A DNA stretch of 64,000 nucleotides from Hippea jasoniae (GCF_000744435.1 NZ_JQLX01000015.1:62001-126000), one strand, 5' to 3'. Shown: positions 10,005 to 19,428, numbered from the stretch's first letter. Notes: a model not told the origin generated them from the letters alone. Made by a program: numbers and translations.

Positions 10005-11088
10005 TCCAGCGTTTATTGTTCTGCCATATTTTTTACTGATGAGTATCGGGGCTTTGGAGGTATGGTCTTCATCTTACTATTTTGCATACAGGTTTCACCA
10101 CAACCCCAATTTTTTCTTTTTCTGGCAGCTTAAGTATGTGGTGGTGTCGCTTGTTGTTGCTGTTTTTTTTAGTTTTTTGAATTACAGGTTTCTTGATAAG
10201 TTAACCGTTTTACTTGTTGTTTTTTCTCTTTTTTTATTGGTTTTACTGCATTTTAAAGGGGTAAACATAAGGGGTGCAACGCGCTGGCTAAATATAGCAG
10301 GGCACAGGTTTGAGCCATCCTTTGTGGCTGAGTTTTCTTTGCTTGTTTATATGGCACATTTTATTTCCAAAAGGATAAACAGGGGGGAGGAGCTTTCTGA
10401 AAGCCTGTATCCGTTTGCTTTAGTTGTTGGTATATTTTTTGTTTTGATTGTAACAGAACCCGATGTGGGTTCGGCTGTTCTTGTTGCTCTTGTTTTTATG
10501 GGCGTTATCTATGTGTATGGTTTTAGGTTTAAGAGTATTATTTTACTTGGTTTGCCCATTGCGGTTATTGTTGCTTTAATTATATATAGCCACCCCGAAA
10601 AGCTTCAAAGAATAATCAATTTTTTTATAACAAAGAAGGTTAATTATCAGATTCATCAGGCGCTTGTGGCTTTAGGCAGTGGTGGTGTGTTTGGCCAGGG
10701 TGTGGCAAAGGGCGTTTATAAAACGATTTTTGTGCCAGACTCGTACAACGACTTTATTCTTGCAGGCATTGGAGAGGATTTTGGCTTTGTGGGTGTTGCC
10801 TTTGTGCTTTTGCTTTTGTTGAGTATTATCTGGTTTGGTTTTGAGGTTTCAAAACGCTGCAGGGATTTGTTTGGCAGTGTGCTTGCATTGGGTATTACAC
10901 TGTTTATATCGATTGAGGCTTTGATGAATATCTTTAGCGTTCTGCATCTAATTCCACCAAAAGGTATTACGCTGCCGTTTGTTAGCTATGGTGGAACGAG
11001 TTTGATTGTTCATGGTGCCTATGTGGGGATTCTGCTGAGTATATATTCGAGGTGTGGTGGTGGAAAAAAAGGTAAGCTATCTGTTTAG
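9982..11088 (+). CDS. ftsW: FtsW/RodA/SpoVE family peptidoglycan polymerase
   Basis: Polytopic membrane protein of 368 residues, about ten membrane segments, of the SEDS glycosyltransferase family. Family motifs seen include RGATRWL, EPDVGSA, the IGEDFGF loop and the C-terminal PFVSYGGTSL. Position directly after murD favours FtsW, the septal polymerase, over RodA. The usual next genes murG and murC are absent here; instead a phosphatase and murI follow, with overlapping ends. Confidence 0.9.
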   Translation: MKKPLLYNPAFIVLPYFLLMSIGALEVWSSSYYFAYRFHHNPNFFFFWQLKYVVVSLVVAVFFSFLNYRFLDKLTVLLVVFSLFLLVLLHFKGVNIRGATRWLNIAGHRFEPSFVAEFSLLVYMAHFISKRINRGEELSESLYPFALVVGIFFVLIVTEPDVGSAVLVALVFMGVIYVYGFRFKSIILLGLPIAVIVALIIYSHPEKLQRIINFFITKKVNYQIHQALVALGSGGVFGQGVAKGVYKTIFVPDSYNDFILAGIGEDFGFVGVAFVLLLLLSIIWFGFEVSKRCRDLFGSVLALGITLFISIEALMNIFSVLHLIPPKGITLPFVSYGGTSLIVHGAYVGILLSIYSRCGGGKKGKLSV

Positions 11089-11698
11089 ATATAAACCTAT
11101 TGATCTGTTTATCATCAGGCATCCTGAGGTTGAGAATTATGCCGATTATGTGTTTAACGGCACAATCGATGTTGGTTTAAGCAAAAAGGGTTACAAGCAG
11201 GCTGAAGCTATAAAGAAGTATTTTTACGATAAAGATATAGAGGTTGTTTATACATCTCCTCTTAAACGCTGCAGGATTGTTGCAGAGCAATTTAAAGATA
11301 TATGCAGAATTGTTGTTGATGAGAGGCTTAAGGAGAGAAATTTTGGTGTTTTTGAATCTTTAAGCTGGCAGATGATTGAAAAACGGTATCCTAAAGAGGC
11401 TAAAGCGTTTTTGGAAGATCCGTTTAACTATAAACCGCCTGAGGGTGAGAGTTTTAAAGAGGTGTTTGAGCGGGGGGAGAGTTTTTTGAATGATTACTTT
11501 AGCAGCTTAAAAAATGCCATTGTCATAGCCCACGGCGGTGTTAACAGGGTTTTGATTACAAAACTATTGAATATAAAAAAGGATGCGATTCTGTCAATTT
11601 CTCAAGATTATGTCTGCTTAAACCACTTCCAGACAGACGGTAGATATGTGCTTGCAAAGATGATTAACGGGAAGGTGTGTTTTGATAGGGGTTTTTGA
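11060..11698 (+). CDS. histidine phosphatase superfamily protein
   Basis: Branch-1 histidine phosphatase of about 212 residues, with the catalytic motif RHPEV in place of the common RHGE, a TSPLKRC arginine motif, and IAHGG carrying the second catalytic histidine. Three consecutive in-frame GTG codons (11054, 11057, 11060) could start it; GAGG at 11049-11052 best suits 11060. Relatives include alpha-ribazole phosphatase and phosphoglycerate mutase-like enzymes, and the substrate cannot be told. It overlaps both ftsW and murI. Confidence 0.75.
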   Translation: MEKKVSYLFRYKPIDLFIIRHPEVENYADYVFNGTIDVGLSKKGYKQAEAIKKYFYDKDIEVVYTSPLKRCRIVAEQFKDICRIVVDERLKERNFGVFESLSWQMIEKRYPKEAKAFLEDPFNYKPPEGESFKEVFERGESFLNDYFSSLKNAIVIAHGGVNRVLITKLLNIKKDAILSISQDYVCLNHFQTDGRYVLAKMINGKVCFDRGF

Positions 11699-12428
11699 TT
11701 CTGGCGTTGGTGGCTTGAGCGTTGTAAAGCATCTGATTAAGAGGTTTAAATCAGACATCGTTTATTTAGGCGATACGGCGCGTTTACCCTACGGCACAAA
11801 ATCAGCCCAGACGGTTGTAAAATACGCTCTGCAGAATGCAAGATTTTTGACAAATATCGGCGTTGATGCTATTGTTGTAGCATGCAATACGGCAAGTAGC
11901 GTTGCTTTAGATGCTATCAAAGAAGCTTTTGAGCTACCTGTGTTTGGTGTTATTGAGCCTGCGGCAAAAAAGGCAGCCCAATTTGGGAGTGTGTGTGTGA
12001 TCGGCACGACTTCAACGATAAATAGTAATGCGTATAAGAGAAAAATCGAATTGTTTAACAATAAATGCGAGGTTAGGCAGAAAGCATGCCCTTTGTTTGT
12101 GCCGCTTGTTGAGGAAGGACTGATTGATCATGAGATTACATATCTTGCGGCTAATTATTATTTAAAGGGTATAAGATGCGATGCGATGATACTTGGCTGC
12201 ACGCATTATCCACTTCTAAAAGGCGTAATAAAAAGCGTTATGGGCGATACGGTGTTGATAGATTGCGGCGAAAGCCTTGCAGAATCGCTTGATGAGTATG
12301 AGGATATATTTAAAGGCAGCTTGAAACTTTCCTTTTATACAACGGATTCTGAGAAAAAATTCGCTATTTTGGGCAGGATGTTTTTGGGTGAGGACTTTAA
12401 CAGTGTAAAACTTGTGGATTTAGGTTGA
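11682..12428 (+). CDS. murI: glutamate racemase
   Basis: Makes D-glutamate for MurD; 248 residues. It shows FDSGVGGLSV at the N-terminus, VACNTASS with the first catalytic cysteine, and LGCTHYPLL with the second. The start is a TTG at 11682 with AAGGTG just upstream; the family N-terminus begins exactly there. It overlaps the preceding phosphatase gene by 17 nt and precedes hisH by 3 nt. Its presence in the mur run fits its role. Confidence 0.93.
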   Translation: MIGVFDSGVGGLSVVKHLIKRFKSDIVYLGDTARLPYGTKSAQTVVKYALQNARFLTNIGVDAIVVACNTASSVALDAIKEAFELPVFGVIEPAAKKAAQFGSVCVIGTTSTINSNAYKRKIELFNNKCEVRQKACPLFVPLVEEGLIDHEITYLAANYYLKGIRCDAMILGCTHYPLLKGVIKSVMGDTVLIDCGESLAESLDEYEDIFKGSLKLSFYTTDSEKKFAILGRMFLGEDFNSVKLVDLG

Positions 12429-12431
12429 GAG

Positions 12432-13055
12432 ATGGTTAGAATTGCTGTAGTTGATTATGATAGTGGCAATGTAAGAAGCGTGCTTAAAGCGGTTGAATTT
12501 GTGGGATCAGAAGGGGTTTTAACTCATGATAGCGACATTATAAAAAACAGCGACGGTGTTATATTGCCCGGTGTTGGTGCATTTGGTGATTGCATGGACA
12601 AACTTAAAAAATACAACCTTGTTGATACGATTAAGGATGTTATAGATAGTGAAAAGCCGTTTTTAGGTATATGCGTGGGGCATCAGCTGCTTTTTGAGAC
12701 AAGTTATGAGTTTGGAAAGCATAGGGGTTTTGGCCTTATTAAAGGTGAGGTGAAAAGATTTCCCTCAAAAAGAGGCTTCAAGATTCCGCATATGGGCTGG
12801 AATAGGGTTGAGTTTGTTAAAGACAATAAGCTTTTTTATGGAATCGAAAGCGGAAACTATTTCTATTTTGTCCACTCCTTTTATGGGGTGGCTTTAGATA
12901 ATTCAGAAATAGCAAAGTGTAATTATATTGTTGAATTTACTGCAGCTGTGAATAAAGGCAATCTGTGGGGGGTTCAGTTTCATCCAGAAAAAAGCCAAAA
13001 AGCTGGCCTAAAGGTTATTGAGAATTTCTGCAAGATCTGTGAGGGTGTTTTATGA
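12432..13055 (+). CDS. hisH: imidazole glycerol phosphate synthase, glutaminase subunit
   Basis: Class I glutamine amidotransferase subunit of 207 residues that feeds ammonia to HisF in histidine biosynthesis. The nucleophile Cys81 sits in GICVGHQ, and the His/Glu pair is in QFHPEKS near residue 185. It overlaps hisA by 4 nt. HisF is not in this window, so the his genes are dispersed. Confidence 0.93.
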   Translation: MVRIAVVDYDSGNVRSVLKAVEFVGSEGVLTHDSDIIKNSDGVILPGVGAFGDCMDKLKKYNLVDTIKDVIDSEKPFLGICVGHQLLFETSYEFGKHRGFGLIKGEVKRFPSKRGFKIPHMGWNRVEFVKDNKLFYGIESGNYFYFVHSFYGVALDNSEIAKCNYIVEFTAAVNKGNLWGVQFHPEKSQKAGLKVIENFCKICEGVL

Positions 13056-13777
13056 TTGTTATTCCTGCTATTGATATTATGGATGGAAAGGCTGTGAGGC
13101 TTAAAAAAGGCAAAAAGGATACGGCTGTTGTATATAGCGAAAATCCGCTTGAAATAGTAGATTATTTCAACGATATAGGGATTGATAGAATTCATATTGT
13201 GGATTTAGATGCTGCATTTAGTGGTGGTAGAAAAAACAACAGGGAATTGATAAGAAAACTTGCAAGCAGGGCAAAGGCCTTTGTTGAGGTTGGCGGCGGT
13301 GTTAGGAGTTTGCTTGATGTGGAGGAGCTTTTGTGTTGTTATGTGAATAAGGTTGTAGTAGGCACAATGCCTGTAAAAAATCCTGGAGAGTTTGAAAAGG
13401 TCGCTGAGCGTTTTTCTGATAGGATTATAGCCGGTGTGGATGTTGAAAATGGTTTTGTTAAAATTTCTGGATGGGAAGAAAATCCTCATATCGATTACAT
13501 AGCTTTTTTGCTTAAGATGAGGGATATGGGTATTAATGAAGCGATTATTACAGACATAAAAAAGGATGGCATGCTTGAGGGCATAGATTTTGAGTTTTAT
13601 AAGGATATAGCGCTAAAGACAGACTTAGAGATAATCATTTCTGGTGGTGTGAAAGATATAGCGGATATAAAAAAAGCTAAAAAGATTGAAAAATACGGCA
13701 TAAAAGGGATTATTATAGGTAAGGCGTTTTATGAAAAAACCATTTCTTTAGAAGAGGCCTTAGAGGTGGCAGGATGA
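13052..13777 (+). CDS. hisA: phosphoribosylformimino-AICAR-phosphate isomerase
   Basis: TIM-barrel isomerase of 241 residues in histidine biosynthesis. It begins VIPAIDIMDGKAVRL with the catalytic aspartate at about residue 8, contains VEVGGGVRS and ITDIKKDGMLEG with the second catalytic aspartate, and ends with the phosphate-binding ISGGVKDIAD and GIIIGKAFYE. HisF would show a different N-terminal pattern (RIIPCLD). Coupled to hisH by a 4-nt overlap. Confidence 0.93.
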   Translation: MIVIPAIDIMDGKAVRLKKGKKDTAVVYSENPLEIVDYFNDIGIDRIHIVDLDAAFSGGRKNNRELIRKLASRAKAFVEVGGGVRSLLDVEELLCCYVNKVVVGTMPVKNPGEFEKVAERFSDRIIAGVDVENGFVKISGWEENPHIDYIAFLLKMRDMGINEAIITDIKKDGMLEGIDFEFYKDIALKTDLEIIISGGVKDIADIKKAKKIEKYGIKGIIIGKAFYEKTISLEEALEVAG

Positions 13778-14598
13778 TTAAAATCACCACTATTGTGGAA
13801 AATACTGCAACAAAAGCGAGATTTAAAGCAGAGCATGGATTGAGTATGCTTGTTGAGCGCGATGGAGAGACCGTGCTGTTTGATACAGGTCAGACGGATG
13901 CCTTGATTCACAATGCAAAGCTGCTTGGTATAGATCTTTCAAAAATCGATAAGGTTGTTCTGTCGCATGGGCATTACGACCATGCCGGAGGTTTGAAGTA
14001 TCTGCTTGAGATTGCAAAACCTAAGATTTATGCGCATCCAGAGATCTTCAGAAAGAGATATTCAAAGCTCAGTGATGATGGAAATTTACGCTATATTGGT
14101 ATTGAGGATAGAGAGTTTTATGAACAGCTGGGGGCTGAGTTTGTTTTAAGCAGTGAGCCTGTGGAGGTGGCAGATGGCATCTATACGACAGGCTTTGAGA
14201 AGATGGTAACCGATTTTGAGGAAGTGGATAAAAATTTTGTTTACTATAAAGGCGATAAGCTTTTTAAGGATTATGTGGATGATGACATGAGCCTTGTGAT
14301 TGACACGAACAGGGGTTTGCTTGTGCTGTTTGGTTGTGCACATAGGGGAATAATCAATATTATGCTGGATGCACAAAAGAAATTTTCCAAAGAAGTTTTT
14401 GGTTTTTTGGGCGGCACGCATCTTGGTGTAGCAGGCGAATTGCAGCAGCAAAGAACAATAGAAGAGCTTAAACTTATGGATCTTTCCATAATGGGTCCAT
14501 CTCATTGTACGGGGATGCTTATGACAGCAAAACTATACTGTGAATTCAAAGAGGCGGTGGTATTCAATAATGTTGGCACTATAACATTGATTGCTTAA
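13774..14598 (+). CDS. MBL-fold metallohydrolase
   Basis: Metallo-beta-lactamase-fold protein of 274 residues. The metal motif HGHYDHAGG (HxHxDH, about residues 65-70), a further LFGCAHRG motif and a late GGTHLG are visible. The overall layout resembles the group often annotated as dihydropterin-methyl-ribofuranosylaminobenzene 5'-phosphate synthase-like, but there is no other sign of methanopterin synthesis here, so only the fold is assigned. It overlaps hisA by 4 nt. Confidence 0.75.
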   Translation: MIKITTIVENTATKARFKAEHGLSMLVERDGETVLFDTGQTDALIHNAKLLGIDLSKIDKVVLSHGHYDHAGGLKYLLEIAKPKIYAHPEIFRKRYSKLSDDGNLRYIGIEDREFYEQLGAEFVLSSEPVEVADGIYTTGFEKMVTDFEEVDKNFVYYKGDKLFKDYVDDDMSLVIDTNRGLLVLFGCAHRGIINIMLDAQKKFSKEVFGFLGGTHLGVAGELQQQRTIEELKLMDLSIMGPSHCTGMLMTAKLYCEFKEAVVFNNVGTITLIA

Positions 14599-14609
14599 AG
14601 GGGGCAGAT

Positions 14610-15221
14610 ATGAAGGCTGTTGTGTTTGATAAAAAGGAGGTTATTCCTTCAAAGGTTGTATGTATCGCCAGAAACTATGTTGCCCATATTGAAGAGTTGA
14701 AAAACGAAATGCCCGATCAGATGGCTTTGTTTATAAAGCCAAACAGCGCAATATGTGATGAGTTGATTTTACCTGAACTTGGAGAATGCCATTACGAGGG
14801 TGAAATAACATTCATTATAGAAAATGGAGGATTTGCAGGTGTTGGGTTTGGTCTTGATCTAACCTTAAGGGATATTCAGGGACAGCTGAAGGAGAAAGGC
14901 CTGCCGTGGGAGAAAGCCAAAGCCTTTGATTGTGCTGCTGTGTTTAGTGAGTTTGTGAGATTTGATGGCGATATAAATAGATTGGGTATTGAGCTTTACA
15001 TAAACGGTGTTTTGAAACAGCAGGGTGATGTGTCTTTGATGATAAACAAACCCGATGCTATTTTAGACGAGGCAAAAAGGTATTTTACTTTTTATGATTA
15101 CGATTTATTGATGAGTGGCACACCAAAGGGTGTTGGTAGTTTTGAGAAAAACGATGAGTTTTTAGGCAGGATTCTGTATGATGGAGAGGTGATTGTTGAG
15201 AAACGGTGGGTTGTAAAATGA
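14610..15221 (+). CDS. fumarylacetoacetate hydrolase family protein
   Basis: FAH-family protein of 203 residues, a single catalytic-domain form. Motifs include VVCIARNYVAHIEE, the metal-binding glutamates in YEGEITFI, GVGFGLDLTLRDIQ, and LMSGTPKGVG near the C-terminus. Such proteins act as oxaloacetate decarboxylases, acylpyruvate hydrolases or related enzymes; the substrate is not determinable. It follows the MBL gene by 11 nt and overlaps pglB by 4 nt (ATGA). Confidence 0.75.
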   Translation: MKAVVFDKKEVIPSKVVCIARNYVAHIEELKNEMPDQMALFIKPNSAICDELILPELGECHYEGEITFIIENGGFAGVGFGLDLTLRDIQGQLKEKGLPWEKAKAFDCAAVFSEFVRFDGDINRLGIELYINGVLKQQGDVSLMINKPDAILDEAKRYFTFYDYDLLMSGTPKGVGSFEKNDEFLGRILYDGEVIVEKRWVVK

Positions 15222-17215
15222 GCAGTAAGTATATGCCGCTTAAAATTTTTATCGTTTTTATCTTTGCCGTTTTTGTGGCTTCTTTTTATTACAGATTCCA
15301 TCAATATCAGGTGTGGGAGGAGTATCCCCAGGTTTACATGATCGGCACAGACCATCCTGCTATGACAACGCTTGATGCCTACTACTGGCTTAGGTATGCA
15401 AAGGAGTATAAAAACGGCAGCTATTATATCAATGATAATGATACACTCAGAGCATTTCCTGAAGGTACAAAAAAGCCAGAACCTGTGCCTTTGATAAGTT
15501 TTATAATTGCCTGGATATCCAAAATATTCAATACGGGGATCTACTATAGCGGCTTATATATCATTCCCCTTTTTGCCAGTTTATTTGTTTTTCCGCTTGG
15601 TTTTTATCTTTATAGAAAAGAGATGCCGATTGCAGGGATTGCAGCTTCTGTTGTGGGTAGTTTTGCATGGATGTATGCGATAAGAACGGCGATGGGCAGG
15701 GTTGATACCGATCTTTTGCAGCTGTTTTTTCTTTTTGCAGGCAGTTTAGGTGTTTTTGCTGTATCTAAAACCGAAAGCGAAAAAAGGCGATACATCTATT
15801 CTTTTCTTTTAGGCTTAAACTTCCTTTTGTTTGGCTGGTGGTATGCACATTTTGGTATAGATGTTGTGTATCTTCTTGTTTTGATTGTTATGCTTATTAT
15901 CAGAAAGGTTCCAGCAAAGCAGATAGCCACATCTGTTTTATTGTTTATTATCTTTGCCAATCCTTTGTGGGTTTTTAGTGGCTTTAGCGGTGTTTTTGAA
16001 TTTTTCAACAGTTATAATAAAATAAAAACCGTTTCGGGTAATTTCCCAAACGTTAAACTTACTATCACCGAAGCAGAGCATCTAAATATTGCAAAGACGC
16101 TTAAATATATGCTGTCAAATCCATTGTTTGACACACTGGGAATTGTCTTTGCAATAGCTGCATTGTTGTTTATGAGGTGGGATGCAATTCCCCTACTGCC
16201 CATATTTTTACTTGGACTTTTATCGTTTAGAAGTTCAAACAGGATGGTGATGTTTCTTGCGCCATTTGTTGGTTTGGGATGGGGTTTTTTGCTTGATATG
16301 GTTATGAGGTTTATTGCTCAAAGAAATAAAAATGAGTTGTTTTTGAAGATTTCTGCTGCAATTATTGCTTTTGCTGTATCGTTTAGCCTTCTTCAGTTTG
16401 GTGCTTACAGATTTGTGCCTGCACCTTCTATTGCAGCCCCTATAATTAAATCATTTGAGGAGATACACAACAGATTTAAAAAGGGGGTAATCTTTACCTG
16501 GTGGGATTACGGATATGCCATTGAGGATATAGCGGGTTTTGCTACATATCAGGATGGAGGCGCACACGGTGGTGCACGCACATACCTTGTTGCGCATGCA
16601 TTAAGTGTTGATAATCAGACACTACTATACCATACAGTGTCGTTTATGGATCGATTTGGTGTAAAACCTGTTATGAAGGCGATTCATGATAATATTTCTA
16701 CAAGGAAAGCTGTTGAGAGGGTATTTGATTATTCAAAGCCTATAGGCAGCCGTGATAATTATTTGCTGTTTAGCTACGATATGATTGGAAAGTTTTACTC
16801 TATCAGTTTTCTTGGCAGGTGGGATTTTAAAAGAAAGAAATCACATCCATTATCCTATGAGATATTTAATTGTAGTGGATTTAAAAACGGTATGTTTTTC
16901 TGCAGGCAGGGTAATATCGATATAAATCGGGGTCTTGTTATTATTGGCGAAAGAGCTATACCAATAAAAACACTCTACTTTATTGAAGATGGATATGTAG
17001 CAAGAACAAAGAGCTTTGAGTATCCACGAGGAGCTTATCTTGAGCTTTGTTTTAAAAAAGGCAAAAAACTCACATTCCTGTTTGGTCTTTTAACAAACAA
17101 AGAGGTGGTAGATAGCAATTTCAACAGGTTATTTATTATGGGCGATTATAACGACAAATACTTTGAGGAGGTTTATAACAACTTCCCCTTTGTGAGGATG
17201 TATAGGGTTAAATAG
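15218..17215 (+). CDS. pglB: STT3/PglB-type oligosaccharyltransferase
   Basis: Membrane protein of 665 residues from the ATG at 15218 (GGTGGG 7 nt upstream), expected to transfer a lipid-linked glycan to asparagine on periplasmic proteins. About a dozen N-terminal membrane segments carry an aspartate in TLDAYYW (D53), the GRVDTD acidic motif (D163/D165) and TITE (282-285), matching the TIXE loop. The soluble C-terminal part has the hallmark WWDYG (428-432), which binds the acceptor sequon. Length fits bacterial PglB (about 700). No pgl glycan-assembly genes are nearby, so it is an orphan, last in the mur/his run. Confidence 0.88.
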   Translation: MSSKYMPLKIFIVFIFAVFVASFYYRFHQYQVWEEYPQVYMIGTDHPAMTTLDAYYWLRYAKEYKNGSYYINDNDTLRAFPEGTKKPEPVPLISFIIAWISKIFNTGIYYSGLYIIPLFASLFVFPLGFYLYRKEMPIAGIAASVVGSFAWMYAIRTAMGRVDTDLLQLFFLFAGSLGVFAVSKTESEKRRYIYSFLLGLNFLLFGWWYAHFGIDVVYLLVLIVMLIIRKVPAKQIATSVLLFIIFANPLWVFSGFSGVFEFFNSYNKIKTVSGNFPNVKLTITEAEHLNIAKTLKYMLSNPLFDTLGIVFAIAALLFMRWDAIPLLPIFLLGLLSFRSSNRMVMFLAPFVGLGWGFLLDMVMRFIAQRNKNELFLKISAAIIAFAVSFSLLQFGAYRFVPAPSIAAPIIKSFEEIHNRFKKGVIFTWWDYGYAIEDIAGFATYQDGGAHGGARTYLVAHALSVDNQTLLYHTVSFMDRFGVKPVMKAIHDNISTRKAVERVFDYSKPIGSRDNYLLFSYDMIGKFYSISFLGRWDFKRKKSHPLSYEIFNCSGFKNGMFFCRQGNIDINRGLVIIGERAIPIKTLYFIEDGYVARTKSFEYPRGAYLELCFKKGKKLTFLFGLLTNKEVVDSNFNRLFIMGDYNDKYFEEVYNNFPFVRMYRVK

Positions 17216-17216
17216 C

Positions 17217-17245
17217 TTGTAAAAGTTGTCTGATTTGTATATAAA
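17217..17245 (+). promoter_or_regulatory. promoter of the rpsB operon
   Basis: TTGTAA (17217-17222), a 17-nt spacer and TATAAA (17240-17245) begin just after the pglB stop. The start point would be near 17252, leaving a leader of about 77 nt before rpsB. It is the only clear intergenic promoter before a 20-kb same-strand gene run. Confidence 0.6.
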
Positions 17246-17251
17246 ATGCTG

Positions 17252-17320
17252 ACCACGCACATCCCTTAAAAAGGATCCCTTTTTAGGGTGAGGGGTGGTG
17301 GAAAAAATCCTTTGAGGAGG
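17252..17320 (+). promoter_or_regulatory. structured rpsB leader, probable S2 autoregulatory element
   Basis: The leader holds an 11-bp hairpin: 17263-17274 pairs with 17278-17288, with one bulged T and a 3-nt loop. ACCAC (17252-17256) can close it with GTGGT (17295-17299). The hairpin's AAAGGAT (17270-17276) is also the exact complement of ATCCTTT (17307-17313), which abuts the GAGGAGG ribosome binding site (17314-17320). Two exclusive folds next to the ribosome site suggest translational feedback by ribosomal protein S2, as known for rpsB leaders in other bacteria. The sequence itself does not match a leader I recognise. Confidence 0.5.
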
Positions 17321-17328
17321 TTTGGTAG

Positions 17329-18105
17329 ATGTCTTATGTAACGATGAAGGAGCTGCTTGAGGCGGGTGTGCATTTTGGCCATCAGACCAAGCGTTGGAAC
17401 CCCAAGATGAAGCCGTTTATCTTTGCGGCGAGGAAGGATATTCACATCATAGACCTTCAGAAAACCATTGTTTATTTTGACAGAGCTTATGAATTTTTAG
17501 AAGAACAGGCTGCACAGGGCAAAACGGTTCTGTTTGTCTGCACAAAAAAGCAGGGTAAAGAGGAGATTAAAGAGGCTGCTACATCCTGCAATATGCCCTA
17601 TGTCAATGAAAAATGGCTTGGCGGTCTGTTAACCAACTTTGGCACAATTCAAAAAAGCATCGAAAAGCTACAGCGTCTTGAGGAGATGGAGGAATCAGGA
17701 GAAATTGAGGCTTACACAAAAAAGGAGCAAAAGATTTTAAGGAAAAGGAAAGAGAAGCTGCAGAGGTATTTGACAGGCATCAGGGATATGAAGGAGCTGC
17801 CCGATGTTGTGTTGATTATCGACATCAAAAGAGAGGAGCTTGCAGTAAAAGAGGCAAAAAAATTGGGGATTCCCATTGTTGCCCTTGTTGATACAAACTG
17901 CGACCCAGATCCGATCGATTATGTGATTCCCGGAAACGATGATGCAATCCGTTCTATAAAACTTATGGCAACCAGGCTTGCAGAGGCCATTAAAAACGGT
18001 CAGGCAAGGTATGAAAAGGAGCTTGAGCTGAAAGCCGAAGAGGAAGCTTTTGAGGAAGGCAGAGAAGAAAAATTAGAGGCAGAATTACAGGAGGAAGAGG
18101 AGTAA
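17329..18105 (+). CDS. rpsB: ribosomal protein S2
   Basis: Small-subunit protein of 258 residues, beginning [24 protein letters not shown], the family signature, with the second signature [15 protein letters not shown]. The C-terminus carries a Glu-rich tail from about residue 230, a common but variable extension. AGGAGG stands 8 nt before the ATG. The stop overlaps the tsf ATG by 1 nt. It heads the classical rpsB-tsf-pyrH-frr-uppS-cdsA order. Confidence 0.97.
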   Translation: MSYVTMKELLEAGVHFGHQTKRWNPKMKPFIFAARKDIHIIDLQKTIVYFDRAYEFLEEQAAQGKTVLFVCTKKQGKEEIKEAATSCNMPYVNEKWLGGLLTNFGTIQKSIEKLQRLEEMEESGEIEAYTKKEQKILRKRKEKLQRYLTGIRDMKELPDVVLIIDIKREELAVKEAKKLGIPIVALVDTNCDPDPIDYVIPGNDDAIRSIKLMATRLAEAIKNGQARYEKELELKAEEEAFEEGREEKLEAELQEEEE

Positions 18106-18701
18106 TGGCAAATATAACAGCTGCAATGGTTAAGGAGTTAAGGGATAGAACCGGTGCAGGTATGATGGCCTGCAAAAAGGCTTTAGAGGAAACAGGCGGA
18201 GATATAGAAAAGGCAATCGATAAACTCAGAGAGATGGGTCTTGCATCTGCTGCCAAAAAAGCTGGTAGGGAAGCAAAAGAAGGTAAGGTTGCAAGTTATA
18301 TCCACGCAGGTGGCAAAATAGGTGTTCTTGTTGAGATTAACTGTGAAACAGATTTTGTTGCGAATACCGATGACTTTAACGCACTCTGCAAGGATATAGC
18401 CATGCATATAGCAGCAGCAGCACCTGAATATGTATCAAGGGAAGAGATACCGCAGGATGTTGTTGAAAAAGAGAAAAATATCATGAAGGAACAGCTGAAG
18501 CAGCAGGGCAAGCCTGAGCATATACTTGATAAGATCGTTGAAGGTAAAATTGAAAAGTTCTACGAAGAGGTATGCTTGCTTGAGCAGCCGTTTATCAAAG
18601 ATCCTGATATGAAGGTAAAAGACCTCGTTCAGAATACGATAGCAAAGTTGGGTGAGAATATTGTTGTCAGGAGATTTGCACGCTTTAAAGTGGGTGAATA
18701 G
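18105..18701 (+). CDS. tsf: translation elongation factor Ts
   Basis: GDP/GTP exchange factor for EF-Tu, 198 residues. It starts with the UBA-like domain ([20 protein letters not shown]) and has the core motif NCETDFVAN, which contacts EF-Tu. This is the short one-core-repeat form, as in Thermus, compared with about 280 residues in E. coli. Adjacent to rpsB with a 1-nt overlap. Confidence 0.96.
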   Translation: MANITAAMVKELRDRTGAGMMACKKALEETGGDIEKAIDKLREMGLASAAKKAGREAKEGKVASYIHAGGKIGVLVEINCETDFVANTDDFNALCKDIAMHIAAAAPEYVSREEIPQDVVEKEKNIMKEQLKQQGKPEHILDKIVEGKIEKFYEEVCLLEQPFIKDPDMKVKDLVQNTIAKLGENIVVRRFARFKVGE

Positions 18702-18703
18702 CA

Positions 18704-19417
18704 ATGGAAAAACCTGTCTTTAAAAGAATACTGCTGAAATTAAGCGGGGAGGCCCTTATGGGCTCCCTTTCCTATGGTATCTGTGAGGATACGATTAAAG
18801 GCATCGCTCAGCAAATTAAGGATGTAAGAGAGTTGGGTGTTGATGTTTGCACGGTAATTGGTGGAGGAAATATTTTCAGAGGCGTTAAAGGTGCAGCAAT
18901 GGGTATGGACAGGGCAAGTGCTGATTACATGGGAATGCTTGCCACTGTTATTAACGGTCTGGCACTGCAGGATGCTTTGGAAAAGATAGGGGTGCCAACA
19001 AGGGTAATAAGTGCCATTGAGATGCGTGAGATTGCAGAGCCCTACATAAGAAGGAGGGCTTTGAGGCATCTTGAAAAAGGAAGGGTTATCATTTTTGTGG
19101 CAGGCACGGGCAATCCCTATTTTACCACAGATACTGCTGCATCTTTAAGGGCTATGGAGATGGGTGTTGATGTTATTTTGAAAGCCACTAAGGTTAATGG
19201 TGTGTATGACAAAGATCCGCTTGTTTATTCAGATGCCAAATTGATTAAATCCATCACTTACATTGAGGTTTTAGACAGAAATTTGAGGGTTATGGATTCA
19301 ACGGCTATTTCAATGTGTATGGAAAATAAGATGCCGATAATTGTTTTTTCAATCAAGCAGTATGGAGCACTGAAAAAGATTGTTTTGGGTGAAAATATCG
19401 GCACAGTAGTTAGATAG
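18704..19417 (+). CDS. pyrH: UMP kinase
   Basis: Amino-acid-kinase-fold UMP kinase of 237 residues that phosphorylates UMP to UDP. The N-terminal [11 protein letters not shown], the glycine loop [10 protein letters not shown], and the segment [16 protein letters not shown] are all typical. It starts 2 nt after tsf and sits in its normal place before frr. Confidence 0.97.
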   Translation: MEKPVFKRILLKLSGEALMGSLSYGICEDTIKGIAQQIKDVRELGVDVCTVIGGGNIFRGVKGAAMGMDRASADYMGMLATVINGLALQDALEKIGVPTRVISAIEMREIAEPYIRRRALRHLEKGRVIIFVAGTGNPYFTTDTAASLRAMEMGVDVILKATKVNGVYDKDPLVYSDAKLIKSITYIEVLDRNLRVMDSTAISMCMENKMPIIVFSIKQYGALKKIVLGENIGTVVR

Positions 19418-19428
19418 GGAGGTGTGCA

